A stretch of 64,000 bases of DNA from Flaviramulus sp. BrNp1-15. Lineage in GTDB: Bacteria > Bacteroidota > Bacteroidia > Flavobacteriales > Flavobacteriaceae. The notes under the pieces are model-generated. The model searched no databases. It had not been told where the DNA came from and worked only from the letters and a program-made list of their open reading frames with translations. The position numbers and the translations under genes are program-made. Positions 50,810 to 58,983 of the stretch are shown here, piece after piece (position 1 is the first letter of the stretch; each line of letters begins with the position of its first letter). The DNA is taken from contig NZ_CP092099.1 in assembly GCF_022259695.1 (NCBI RefSeq), forward strand, positions 790,471-854,470, given 5' to 3'.

Positions 50810-51241
50810 TTAAGTAGAGGTATCAGCAATAATTTTCCACTCACCATTAATCTTCTTGAAAATAATCATAAAAATACCGTCTGCATTTCCAACCTCTCGT
50901 TTTATGTGATATTCTCCAAGAACGTAATAAGCGTCTTCACTAATTTTAGAAATGTCATTTATTTTAAAACTTAGTTTACCAGTATGGTCTTTAGTAGGAT
51001 ATGCTTTTTGATAGCGTTCCAATGTGTTTTCCCAACCGTAGGTTATGCCGTTGGCACCATAAAATTTAAGAGAATCACTTTTCCAGTAGCCTTCCATGAA
51101 TTTTTCCAGATTATTATCAGACCAAGCCAACCTTTGCTTTTTTAATATTTTTTGAATTTCTTTTTTATCTGCTTCGTCATCACTTTGAGAGTAGCCGTTA
51201 AATAAAGAAAATAAGCAAAGTATTATAATTAGTTTTTTCAT
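50810..51241 (-). CDS. Secreted DUF4440 / NTF2-like protein
   Basis: The 143-residue protein has a signal peptide (1-18, ending NGYSQ) followed by a small NTF2-like fold. KKQRLAWSDNNLEKFMEGYWKSDSLKFYG and the ending NGEWKIIADTST match the DUF4440 family (SnoaL-related). The family binds or acts on small molecules; no substrate is visible. Confidence 0.85.
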   Translation of the reverse strand: MKKLIIILCLFSLFNGYSQSDDEADKKEIQKILKKQRLAWSDNNLEKFMEGYWKSDSLKFYGANGITYGWENTLERYQKAYPTKDHTGKLSFKINDISKISEDAYYVLGEYHIKREVGNADGIFMIIFKKINGEWKIIADTST

Positions 51242-51464
51242 TGTGTTACTTAATTAGTATGTTCTTATTGAGGTAAAAATAGCAAAATCTTGTGTCTAAA
51301 CTGTTACTCATCGGTAAAATTGACACTAAATATTTTTTCGTCTATGGTAAAATTCTATTGGTCGAAAAAACAAGGGTTTTACTTTTAAAGTTTTCTATAT
51401 TTACCTTGTAATCAACGAATTGCTATCCCTAAGTTTATTGTTTAATCATTAAAAATTGCTTATT

Positions 51465-51743
51465 ATGGACTTAAAAATTACCAATTGCAATAACTTTTAT
51501 AAAGTTAAAGGAACTCTTAACAGAAATAATGTTAAGATGTTTCAAAATGAATTCGAAAATATTTTTGAAAAAGTAACTAACCTTACCATAAGTGTTCAAG
51601 ATATTGAAAGTATGGACAAATATGGTGTAAATGCAATTGCTAAACTTCATCAGGAAGCTTTAAGTAAAAACAAAAGGCTATCTATTATAGGTTTTGGATG
51701 TAAAGATTTATACGATCATTTTAAAACTGAAACAGCTGCATAA
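51465..51743 (+). CDS. STAS-domain protein (anti-anti-sigma-like)
   Basis: From ATG 51465 the product is about 92 residues. It follows the STAS pattern: NNFYKVKGTLNRNNVKMFQNEF, a central strand LTISVQDIESMDKYGVNAIAKLHQ and the ending LSIIGFGCKDL. The position that carries the regulatory Ser in SpoIIAA (DxS) reads D-I-E-S-M-D, so a Ser is available. No anti-sigma kinase or phosphatase is next to it. It is convergent with the DUF4407 gene (4-nt gap). Confidence 0.8.
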   Translation: MDLKITNCNNFYKVKGTLNRNNVKMFQNEFENIFEKVTNLTISVQDIESMDKYGVNAIAKLHQEALSKNKRLSIIGFGCKDLYDHFKTETAA

Positions 51744-51747
51744 AAGA

Positions 51748-52848
51748 CTATAAGGCATTTTTTTGTTTTTTATAAAAGGCATCTGCTTGTAATTGCATAA
51801 TTTCTCTCGCTTTTTTACGCTTGTAAGTGTATAGTTCGTCTTCGGTTTCTATATCGCTATAGATGCGATCGTTTATGGCGTGATCTGTTTTTAGCATAGC
51901 TTCACGTTGATTTTTATTTTGAAGCACATTTGTTTTTACAGCAGTTTCTTGGTCTTCAAGTTTAAAATCGTATGTCCCTTTTGGAGAAAGAAGTTTTGCG
52001 AAAATAGGAGAGGTTTCAATAGCTAAAAATAAAAGAAATATAAAAAGCGAAGGTAACCAAGGTAATTTGCCTAAGGCATTAACGCGGGCCATTAAACCAT
52101 CAAAATTATTAATGATAGGTTGAGTGGTTTCAACTTTTGTTTCATAGTCACTTTCTAATAGACCAATTTGAGATTCAATGGCTTTGATTTTAGCTTTGTT
52201 TTCTGTTTTAAGTTGTTGTAATTCTGCTAAAGCAGCATCATGTTTTTCTCGTTTTTCCTTATACACAGGTCCCTTTCCCAAAAGTTTGGTTCCGGCTGTT
52301 CCTTCAGCTTCAGATATGTAGGTGTCATATAATGCATTTACTTCAGCTTCTTTTGTGTCTACATTGTTCTGTAAGCTCGTTATTTCATTTTTTAGTGCAT
52401 CAATATTTGGTGTAAATTGTTCTGCTATTTGAGTTTTGTTGGTTAAAGTCATTTCGTTTTTTTGCTCAAGTAACACCTGATTAATTTCTTTTTCAAAAAT
52501 CTTTAACTCTAAGGGTTTTGAGATTACTAAAGCAATAATAACAGCCAATAGTATTCTTGGTGATGCTTGAATCAATTCATCTATAACATTACCTGTTTTT
52601 TTAATGGTTGAAACGATATAACGGTCTAAATTAAAAATAAGTAAACCCCAAATAAGGCCGAAAAAAATAGCGGTATAAAAATTGTCAAAAACAGTGTAAA
52701 GAGCATAGCTTGCTGCTATAAATGCCATAACCGCTGTAAAAAAAACAGTGGCACCAATACCAGCATATTTATTTTGTTCTCCAGAAGAACAGTTCTCTAA
52801 AATATCGGAATCTGCTCCAGAGCAAATAATGAAGAATCGCTTTAACAT
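51748..52848 (-). CDS. DUF4407 membrane protein
   Basis: The 366-residue protein has an N-terminal pair of membrane helices (about 29-71), beginning after FIICSGADSDILENCS and continuing into LIFNLDRYIVSTIKKTG. A central coiled-coil region (about 130-220) and a further pair of helices follow. The C-terminal tail is charged. This is the DUF4407 layout. The function is unknown; it appears to be a membrane protein with a long extramembrane coiled coil. Confidence 0.85.
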   Translation of the reverse strand: MLKRFFIICSGADSDILENCSSGEQNKYAGIGATVFFTAVMAFIAASYALYTVFDNFYTAIFFGLIWGLLIFNLDRYIVSTIKKTGNVIDELIQASPRILLAVIIALVISKPLELKIFEKEINQVLLEQKNEMTLTNKTQIAEQFTPNIDALKNEITSLQNNVDTKEAEVNALYDTYISEAEGTAGTKLLGKGPVYKEKREKHDAALAELQQLKTENKAKIKAIESQIGLLESDYETKVETTQPIINNFDGLMARVNALGKLPWLPSLFIFLLFLAIETSPIFAKLLSPKGTYDFKLEDQETAVKTNVLQNKNQREAMLKTDHAINDRIYSDIETEDELYTYKRKKAREIMQLQADAFYKKQKNAL

Positions 52849-52920
52849 AATGTGATTTATTTTGATTGACTGTCTATTAGAACGTTAAAGTTTATAATTT
52901 GTTACATAATTTAATAGAAA

Positions 52921-52952
52921 AGACCTGTTAGATTTATAAAACCAACAGGTCT
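52921..52952 (-). terminator. Terminator after the blaR1-like gene
   Basis: AGACCTGTT pairs with AACAGGTCT around a 14-nt loop, and the minus-strand flank is T-rich. It lies 36 nt after the stop at 52988. Confidence 0.75.
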
Positions 52953-52987
52953 AGTAGCTATATTATTTATGTTAATACGTTATAAGG

Positions 52988-54541
52988 TTAAGTTTTAATT
53001 TTCACTATGCTTAAACCATTCTTTGTTTTTGTAGATATGTTTAAGTCTTTATTTTTTTTAGTTAAATCTATAGCTTTATCTGATGATATTTCTTTTCCTT
53101 TATAATAAAATTTAGCACCTTTTTTCGCCATATCAATTACATAATCCAAAGGTGATTTTGGCGGTGGCGGTGGCGGAACATCATTAATTTCTGGAGCACC
53201 TGGCTCTTTTGGAGCAGGAGGCGGTGGTGGAGGAACTAAAAGATTTTCTTTATTGGCTAAGTCATTATATATTTCATACAACTCCATAACCTCAGTATAC
53301 ATGGCCTTTAGTTCAGATTGATTGCCTTTCTTTTCTTTTAAGTAAAGGCTTACTGCCTTACCATATTTATTTCCTTTTTCTTCAAACTCTTTTTTTGTTT
53401 TTAAGAATTCTGGGGACATTCCACTGTTAGTTTTTGTAAGGGGTAATGGTGGTGGAGGTGGCGGTGGAGGGCAATTTGGAAATGGTTCTGCGTTTTCTTT
53501 TTGTGCTTTACTCATTAAGCTATATAAATACTCTAAGCGTTTAATGTCTTCAAGTTTAATAACACGTTTGTTTTCTGGTTGTGCATTATACTTTTTGGCA
53601 AGTGTATTATATTCTGCAATTTGTTTTGCGGTTGCTTTTTGCTGGCTAGAAATGATTTTATTATCGATTGAATTCTTTTCTATGATAACCTTACCACTGA
53701 AACTATAGATTAAAATAGCTAATAAAGGCAAAATAATAAGACTTCGAAGCCTAAGTGTTGTTTTTGATGTTTTTGTTTTCATAACTGTAAAACGTTTTTT
53801 GATTAATGAATAATTTATGGCATTTGACAAAGAATTATCAGAAGCATTTGATGAGAATGCCAATAATAATTGTTGATATTTTTTTGTGTTAAAGCCTTTG
53901 TTTATAACAGCTTGATCTGCTAAAAACTCATGGTTTAACTTAATGTCTTTTTTTATAAAATATAATAATGGGTTAAACCAGAATAGTATTTGAAGCACTT
54001 CAATAAATAGAATATCTAATGCGTGTTTTTGTTTTGCATGAGTTTGCTCATGCAACAAAACTTCGTTCGGAATAAGATTGTGCTCATATTTCGTTTTATT
54101 TAAAAATATGTAGTTGAAAAAGGTGTGTGGATGTATTAAATCGAGCAATAAAACATTAATATATTTTTGTTTTTTAAATTTTGGGTTTGATTTAATTTTT
54201 TGAAATAAATGATAAAGGTTTTTAAAGAATCGAAATGAGAACAAAATGACTCCTAAAATATAAATACTCCCAAGTATAGATGGTAAATAACCTTTAAATG
54301 ATTTGCCTTCATTGTTATTAGTAAGTATTATATTATTAAATTCTGTATTAGAAGCAAGATTTAAAGATTCAGTTTCAACATATTCAGTAAATGTTATAAA
54401 AGGAATACAAAATGAAATTATGATAACCGCAATTAAGTAAAAACGTTTAAACGTATGTGCACTAGTTTTTTCTAAACATAGTTTGTAAAACAACATAAAT
54501 ATTGCTAAACATGCACTGGATTTTAATAAATAAATTAGCAT
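52988..54541 (-). CDS. M56/BlaR1-type membrane metallopeptidase with poly-proline segments
   Basis: The 517-residue sensor protease has four hydrophobic segments in the first half. The zinc motif is LLHEQTHAKQKH (HExxH near residue 165) with the later NHEFLADQ. This is the BlaR1/MecR1 protease fold. The C-terminal half has no penicillin-binding (transpeptidase) domain. It contains two long proline blocks (near residue 360 and from about 440) and a short end with LSIVKIKT. It follows blaI by 2 nt, so the pair is one unit. The signal sensed is unknown and need not be a beta-lactam. Confidence 0.85.
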   Translation of the reverse strand: MLIYLLKSSACLAIFMLFYKLCLEKTSAHTFKRFYLIAVIIISFCIPFITFTEYVETESLNLASNTEFNNIILTNNNEGKSFKGYLPSILGSIYILGVILFSFRFFKNLYHLFQKIKSNPKFKKQKYINVLLLDLIHPHTFFNYIFLNKTKYEHNLIPNEVLLHEQTHAKQKHALDILFIEVLQILFWFNPLLYFIKKDIKLNHEFLADQAVINKGFNTKKYQQLLLAFSSNASDNSLSNAINYSLIKKRFTVMKTKTSKTTLRLRSLIILPLLAILIYSFSGKVIIEKNSIDNKIISSQQKATAKQIAEYNTLAKKYNAQPENKRVIKLEDIKRLEYLYSLMSKAQKENAEPFPNCPPPPPPPPLPLTKTNSGMSPEFLKTKKEFEEKGNKYGKAVSLYLKEKKGNQSELKAMYTEVMELYEIYNDLANKENLLVPPPPPPAPKEPGAPEINDVPPPPPPKSPLDYVIDMAKKGAKFYYKGKEISSDKAIDLTKKNKDLNISTKTKNGLSIVKIKT

Positions 54542-54543
54542 GA

Positions 54544-54909
54544 CTATTTATTTTTAATTTCGTTGTCTATTAAAGCTTTTAAATCTTCTAATTCTTTTTT
54601 TGTAAGATTAGTTTCTTTTGTAAAAAAAGATGCAAATTGCGATGCGCTATCATTAAAAAAGTTTTTTATGAGTCCGTTTACATGTTTAGAGAAATAATCT
54701 TTCTTTTTAACTAAAGGATAATATTCTCTTGATTTGCCATACAATTTATAACCAACAAAACCTTTATCGGTCATGCGTTTTAAAAGTGTTGCAACTGTAG
54801 TATTTGCTGGTTTGGGTTCTGGGTAAGTATCGAGAAAATCTTTCATAAAAGCTTTTTCGAGTTTCCAGAGGTAATTCATTAATTCTTCTTCGGTTTTAGA
54901 TAATTGCAT
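54544..54909 (-). CDS. BlaI/MecI/CopY-family repressor
   Basis: The 121-residue winged-helix repressor contains TKEEELMNYLWKLEKAFMKD-like opening (here SKTEEELMNYLWK), the recognition region ANTTVATLLKRMTDKGFVGYK and the dimerisation helix near FFNDSASQFASFF. The partner protease would cleave it to relieve repression. Two perfect operator dyads lie 24 and 52 bp upstream and overlap the promoter, so it should be autoregulated. No beta-lactamase or penicillin-binding gene is beside it. Confidence 0.92.
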   Translation of the reverse strand: MQLSKTEEELMNYLWKLEKAFMKDFLDTYPEPKPANTTVATLLKRMTDKGFVGYKLYGKSREYYPLVKKKDYFSKHVNGLIKNFFNDSASQFASFFTKETNLTKKELEDLKALIDNEIKNK

Positions 54910-54932
54910 TGTTCTACATAGTTAGAATATTC

Positions 54933-54946
54933 TCTACAAATGTAGA
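54933..54946. promoter_or_regulatory. BlaI-type operator 1, over the blaI -7 box
   Basis: The perfect dyad TCTACA, AA, TGTAGA matches the BlaI/MecI core TACA-N2-TGTA. The minus-strand promoter box TACATTTG (54944-54937) lies inside it, so bound repressor would block the -7 element. Confidence 0.8.
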
Positions 54947-54960
54947 ATAAATATTCATAT

Positions 54961-54974
54961 TCTACAAGTGTAGA
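54961..54974. promoter_or_regulatory. BlaI-type operator 2, over the blaI -33 element
   Basis: The perfect dyad TCTACA, AG, TGTAGA lies 28 bp from operator 1. The TTG of the -33 element on the minus strand (54967-54965) is inside it, 20 nt from the -7 box. Confidence 0.8.
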
Positions 54975-54987
54975 GGTAAAATAATAT

Positions 54988-55854
54988 CTAAGCTGAGTTT
55001 TTTTTAGATCTTATACTTTCAATAACAACAGTAATAAGAATTAAAGCACCACCAATAAATGTGTTGGTTTTTGGAATTTCATTTAAGAACATAAAGGCGA
55101 TTATAATACCAAAAATAGGTTGTATACTCCCAATAATACTTGCTGTACTTACCGAAAAGTATTTAAAAGAGTGAATAAATAATGAATGACCAATTGCTGT
55201 TGTAAGTAAAGCTAAAGTTATTACGTAAGGATATTGGGTAGAAATATTATTTGTACCCATTATAAAGACAAAAGGAATTAAAACAATGCTTAAAATGATA
55301 ATTTGATGCAGCATAATCACTGTACCATTATATCGATTCACATGCTGTTTTATTATAAGATTACGCAGTGCATAACAAAATGCAGAAAATAACCCGAAAA
55401 GGATACCTTTTACATGCGAGTTTTCAAAATTTAAATCTGGAGCAAGTATATAAATACCAATTAAAACCATAACGCCTAAAGCCACATGTGTTAGGTCAAG
55501 TTTTGATTTTATAAAAAATGGTTCCAATAATGCCGTAATTACAGGGAATGTAAATAATGATAACATACCAATTGCCACATTAGATAGTTTTAGTGCATAG
55601 AAATAAGTTATCCAGTGTGTCCCTAAAAATAAAGCACTTAAAACAGTTGTTGGTAAATCTCTTTTAGATTTTATTTTAATGCTAATTTTTTTATATGTGC
55701 AAAACAGGAATAAAAACAATGCACCTAAAGCACAACGCCACCAAATAATAACAGGTGTTGGTAAATCTATAAACTTACCCAAAGGTCCTGAAGTACTAAT
55801 TAATAAGGTTGCAAATGCAAGTAGAAGTAGGTGGTTGGAGTGTTGGTTTTTCAT
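54988..55854 (-). CDS. DMT/EamA-family transporter
   Basis: A 288-residue integral membrane protein with about ten helices in two halves (for example LSALFLGTHWITYFYALKLSNVAIGML and FGLFSAFCYALRNLIIKQ). The two internal EamA repeats match drug/metabolite exporters, and the last helix is followed by a Lys/Arg tail. The substrate is unknown. It is the last gene of a three-gene minus-strand run and ends near the blaI operators. Confidence 0.88.
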   Translation of the reverse strand: MKNQHSNHLLLLAFATLLISTSGPLGKFIDLPTPVIIWWRCALGALFLFLFCTYKKISIKIKSKRDLPTTVLSALFLGTHWITYFYALKLSNVAIGMLSLFTFPVITALLEPFFIKSKLDLTHVALGVMVLIGIYILAPDLNFENSHVKGILFGLFSAFCYALRNLIIKQHVNRYNGTVIMLHQIIILSIVLIPFVFIMGTNNISTQYPYVITLALLTTAIGHSLFIHSFKYFSVSTASIIGSIQPIFGIIIAFMFLNEIPKTNTFIGGALILITVVIESIRSKKNSA

Positions 55855-55870
55855 TCTATTCCTAGAAAGC

Positions 55871-56980
55871 CTAATTTTTTAAAATATATCTTACTTTATG
55901 TTCTAAAGGTATAATTTTAAGAATCTCACCTTCATAATTTGTATAAATGAGTCCATGCTCATCAAGATTGTTTGTAAACCCAAAAACAGCTATGTTTTTC
56001 TTTGGGTAGGCAGTATGGCTGTCAAAAGAATTAAATCCATAACCATATATTTTAGCATATTTTGCCATCAAATCATAGCTATCCAATAAATATAACTCAT
56101 TATTAGATAGATCAATATAACCAGGTGTATAGGCCGCTGGACTTGGTTGAGCTAATTGAACATCGAAATATAATTTGTTGTTATGTATTTCAGATTTAAA
56201 AAAGTAAGGATTAGCAGTAGAACTTAAATTATAAAACCTAGAATCCTCTACTGGTTTTAGAGTGTTCTTGTTATAAACTTTATTTTCTTGTTGGTAAAAC
56301 AAAATAGCCAATTTATCTTCTGTTACTGTTGACGAAAAATAAGTATTTTCAAATTCTAATGAAGCAATAACTTGGGCACTATTTAAATCAATATTGATTA
56401 TTTTATTTTTATCTAATAAATCATCACGAAAGCCAATTAGAATATTATTATCCTCAACATAAAAATTACCTCCACTAGAAGGAAAAATAAAATTTCCAAC
56501 AAAAACTCGCTGACATGTTTTACTATCGCGATCTAGAATTGACATATAAGATTGATAAGCTCCGTTAACTAATTGATGCTCTATAGTAAAAACTATTATT
56601 TTTTTGTAGTTGCTTGTCACATGCATTATGTCCTCATTAGGTTCTTTACACAATCCTGTGTTAGAATAGTATTCATTAGTGACAATGTTTTTTTGTAAAA
56701 TAAAATTATCGGAAGTAAATCTATTGTAAAATGACACTAGAGAATTATAGAAATTACTAGACAAGTAATTTGTTTCTACCCCAAATGCATTAGTTAGATT
56801 AGTAACTGAGACATTTTCAGAGTTTGGGTTTACATCTTGTTGATAAAGAATATTATTTACAGAGGAAATAACAGTAACTTCAGGTAAGTTAGTATTATTA
56901 GATGTTAGTTCTTCATTATTTTCTGAACAGGAAAAAATTAGAAAGAAAAATGACAAATAAATTGAAAATTCATATTTCAT
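55871..56980 (-). CDS. Uncharacterised lipoprotein
   Basis: From ATG 56980 (MKYEFSIYL) the product is about 369 residues with a lipoprotein signal ending at the Cys of IFSC. The mature part is beta-rich, with repeated strand-turn segments such as IIVFTIEHQLVNGAYQSYMSIL and ILKIIPLEHKVRYILKN at the end, perhaps a propeller. I recognise no family. A longer frame from 57043 begins with a weak leader and overlaps the peptidase gene, so I prefer the shorter one. It lies between the M20 peptidase and DMT transporter genes. Confidence 0.7.
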   Translation of the reverse strand: MKYEFSIYLSFFFLIFSCSENNEELTSNNTNLPEVTVISSVNNILYQQDVNPNSENVSVTNLTNAFGVETNYLSSNFYNSLVSFYNRFTSDNFILQKNIVTNEYYSNTGLCKEPNEDIMHVTSNYKKIIVFTIEHQLVNGAYQSYMSILDRDSKTCQRVFVGNFIFPSSGGNFYVEDNNILIGFRDDLLDKNKIINIDLNSAQVIASLEFENTYFSSTVTEDKLAILFYQQENKVYNKNTLKPVEDSRFYNLSSTANPYFFKSEIHNNKLYFDVQLAQPSPAAYTPGYIDLSNNELYLLDSYDLMAKYAKIYGYGFNSFDSHTAYPKKNIAVFGFTNNLDEHGLIYTNYEGEILKIIPLEHKVRYILKN

Positions 56981-56993
56981 AATAACACTATTT

Positions 56994-58382
56994 TTATTCA
57001 AATAACTCAGTAAAATATTTATAAAACAACGGAATAGTTTCAATACCTTTTAGGTAATTCCAGATACCAAAATGTTCGTTAGGCGAATGAATAGCATCAC
57101 TATCTAAACCAAAGCCCATTAAAATAGTTTTACTTTTTAACTCTTGCTCAAAAAGCGCAACTATAGGAATACTACCTCCGCTTCGTTGAGGTATTGGGGT
57201 TTTGCCAAACGTATCTTGATAGGCTTTACTAGCTGCTTTATAACCAACGCTATTTATTGGAGTAACATAACCTTGTCCACCATGATGTGGTTTTACTTTT
57301 ATTTTTACACCTTTTGGAGCAATGCTTTCAAAATGCTTTTTGAAGAGTTGTGTGATTTCTTCCCAATCTTGATGTGGCACTAATCGCATTGATATTTTAG
57401 CATAAGCTTTACTTGCAATAACAGTTTTTGCACCTTCACCAATATAACCACCCCAAATACCATTAACATCTAGGGTTGGTCTTATAGAATTTCTTTCGTT
57501 GGTTGTGTAGTCATCTTCACCATAAACCGATTCAATATCTAAAGCTTTTTTATAGTTTTCTAAATTAAAAGGCGCTTTTGCCATTTCAGCACGCTCTTCT
57601 TTTGAGAGTTCTTCAACTTTATCATAAAAACCGGGTATAGTAATGTGATTGTTTTCATCATGTAAAGAAGCAATCATTTTAGTTAAAACATTAATGGGGT
57701 TTGCAACAGCACCACCATATAAGCCAGAGTGTAAATCACGATTTGGACCTGTAACTTCAACTTCAACGTAACTTAGTCCGCGTAAGCCTGTAGTTATTGA
57801 AGGCACATCATTTGCTATCATGCCTGTATCAGAAATAAGAATAACATCATTTTTTAACTTGTCATGATTGTTTTTTACAAAGGTTGCTAAGTTTGCACTA
57901 CCAACTTCTTCTTCACCCTCAATCATAAATTTTACATTACAAGGCAATTGGTTTGTTGATGTCATAAACTCCATAGCTTTAACATGCATGTACATTTGTC
58001 CTTTGTCATCGCAAGCGCCACGGGCATAAATAGCACCTTCAGGATGTAAATCTGTCTTTTTTATTACAGGTTCAAAAGGAGGTGAAGTCCATAATTCTAA
58101 TGGATCTGGTGGTTGTACGTCGTAATGCCCGTAAACTAAAACGGTTGGTAGATTTTTATCGATTATTTTTTCGCCATAAACTATAGGGTATCCATCTGTT
58201 TTGCATATTTCAACGGTATTGCATCCTGCTTTTTTAAGGCTATCTTTAATGGCTTCAGCAGTTTTTAACACATCATCTTTATATGCAGAATCTGCACTAA
58301 TTGATGGTATTTTTAGAAGTTCTATTAATTCGTTTAAAAATCTTTCTTTATGTTCGGTAATATAAGATTGAATATTATTCAT
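56994..58382 (-). CDS. M20-family dipeptidase
   Basis: The 462-residue zinc dipeptidase has metal ligands and catalytic residues H86 and D88 (YGHYDVQ), D125/D126 (GACDDKG), the Glu pair near residue 157-158 (EGEEEVGS), and a later Asp/His set in SDTG and GFGLDSDAIHSPNE. The lid domain insertion (about 200-320) is normal for this class. The best match is the cytosolic carnosinase/dipeptidase (CNDP-like) group. The length is normal. Confidence 0.93.
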   Translation of the reverse strand: MNNIQSYITEHKERFLNELIELLKIPSISADSAYKDDVLKTAEAIKDSLKKAGCNTVEICKTDGYPIVYGEKIIDKNLPTVLVYGHYDVQPPDPLELWTSPPFEPVIKKTDLHPEGAIYARGACDDKGQMYMHVKAMEFMTSTNQLPCNVKFMIEGEEEVGSANLATFVKNNHDKLKNDVILISDTGMIANDVPSITTGLRGLSYVEVEVTGPNRDLHSGLYGGAVANPINVLTKMIASLHDENNHITIPGFYDKVEELSKEERAEMAKAPFNLENYKKALDIESVYGEDDYTTNERNSIRPTLDVNGIWGGYIGEGAKTVIASKAYAKISMRLVPHQDWEEITQLFKKHFESIAPKGVKIKVKPHHGGQGYVTPINSVGYKAASKAYQDTFGKTPIPQRSGGSIPIVALFEQELKSKTILMGFGLDSDAIHSPNEHFGIWNYLKGIETIPLFYKYFTELFE

Positions 58383-58443
58383 GAAGTATTTATGTAGTTC
58401 TTATCAAAAGTATGAAAAAAGAATGTTTTTAAGCCTTTGGAGT

Positions 58444-58472
58444 TTGCAATTTAAAAATCTTGTTTATATTTG
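58444..58472 (+). promoter_or_regulatory. Promoter of tRNA-Leu
   Basis: TTG (58444-58446) and TATATTTG (58465-58472) with an 18-nt spacer. The tRNA starts 10 nt after the box. Confidence 0.75.
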
Positions 58473-58482
58473 CAGTCCTTTA

Positions 58483-58564
58483 GCGGGCGTGGTGGAATTG
58501 GTAGACACGCTAGACTTAGGATCTAGTGCCGCGAGGTGTGGGAGTTCGAGTCTCCCCGCCCGCA
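58483..58564 (+). tRNA. tRNA-Leu (anticodon TAG)
   Basis: 82 nt with acceptor stem GCGGGCG / CGCCCGC, anticodon loop CTTAGGA (TAG), a long variable arm and T arm with GAGTTCGAGTCTC. The discriminator is A. CCA is not encoded. Confidence 0.97.
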
Positions 58565-58580
58565 CTAATAAAGAAGATTA

Positions 58581-58618
58581 AACCTTTAACTTTTAAACAA
58601 GTTAGAGGTTTTTTTTTG
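58581..58618 (+). terminator. Terminator after tRNA-Leu
   Basis: AACCTTTAACTT pairs with AAGTTAGAGGTT (one G-T pair), followed by a run of eight T's. It begins 16 nt after the tRNA. Confidence 0.8.
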
Positions 58619-58632
58619 CCTCTACAAACAGT

Positions 58633-58671
58633 AAAATAAAACAAGTGTTTTTTTTACACTTGTTTTATTTT
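58633..58671. terminator. 16-bp perfect hairpin between tRNA-Leu and the transketolase gene
   Basis: AAAATAAAACAAGTGT pairs perfectly with ACACTTGTTTTATTTT around a 7-nt T loop. It follows the tRNA terminator by 14 nt. It may be a second terminator, or an attenuator for a transcript from the TATATTTG at 58675-58682. The rest of 58672-58983 is AT-rich leader with an operator candidate at 58765 and a -7 box at 58921. Confidence 0.5.
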
Positions 58672-58764
58672 GTTTATATTTGAAAGTTTTAAAAACTATA
58701 GTTTCGTGAAATTAAACATTTTAAAATTTAGATTTTATTATCTAATCTCATAGAAATAAAAGTA

Positions 58765-58780
58765 ACGCAACCGATTGCAT
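58765..58780. promoter_or_regulatory. LacI-family operator-like site upstream of transketolase
   Basis: ACGCAACCGATTGCAT has the central CG and the GCAA-N-CG-N-TTGC framework of LacI-family operators (6 of 8 symmetric pairs). It is 204 bp upstream of the tkt start and 141 bp upstream of the -7 box at 58921. A partial match, ATGCAATCGATTTTAT, lies at 37205-37220 behind the LacI-type gene. Confidence 0.45.
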
Positions 58781-58920
58781 TTTTTTGATTTATTCTTACA
58801 TTAATGCTCTTTTTTTTTAAAACTTAAAAGGTTTTTTGTAGATATTCAAAAAGATACGCATTTTATAGATTTATAAGGATTTATAGAGTGTAAAAAAGGA
58901 GGATTTCGAATAAAATGTTT

Positions 58921-58928
58921 TAGTTTTG
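58921..58928 (+). promoter_or_regulatory. -7 promoter box of transketolase
   Basis: TAGTTTTG matches TAnnTTTG and ends 55 nt before the ATG at 58984. No TTG is present at a good distance. Confidence 0.45.
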
Positions 58929-58983
58929 CAGAATTAATTTATGCTATAAGTAACAGGCTATTAAATACAAACAGATAATAAAA

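Noticed and set aside
52988-54541. Beta-lactam resistance locus
   Set aside because: The BlaR1-like protein lacks a recognisable penicillin-binding domain and there is no beta-lactamase near it, so resistance cannot be claimed.
58381-58581. 66-codon open frame running over tRNA-Leu
   Set aside because: It includes the whole tRNA gene and its promoter, so a protein there is not credible.
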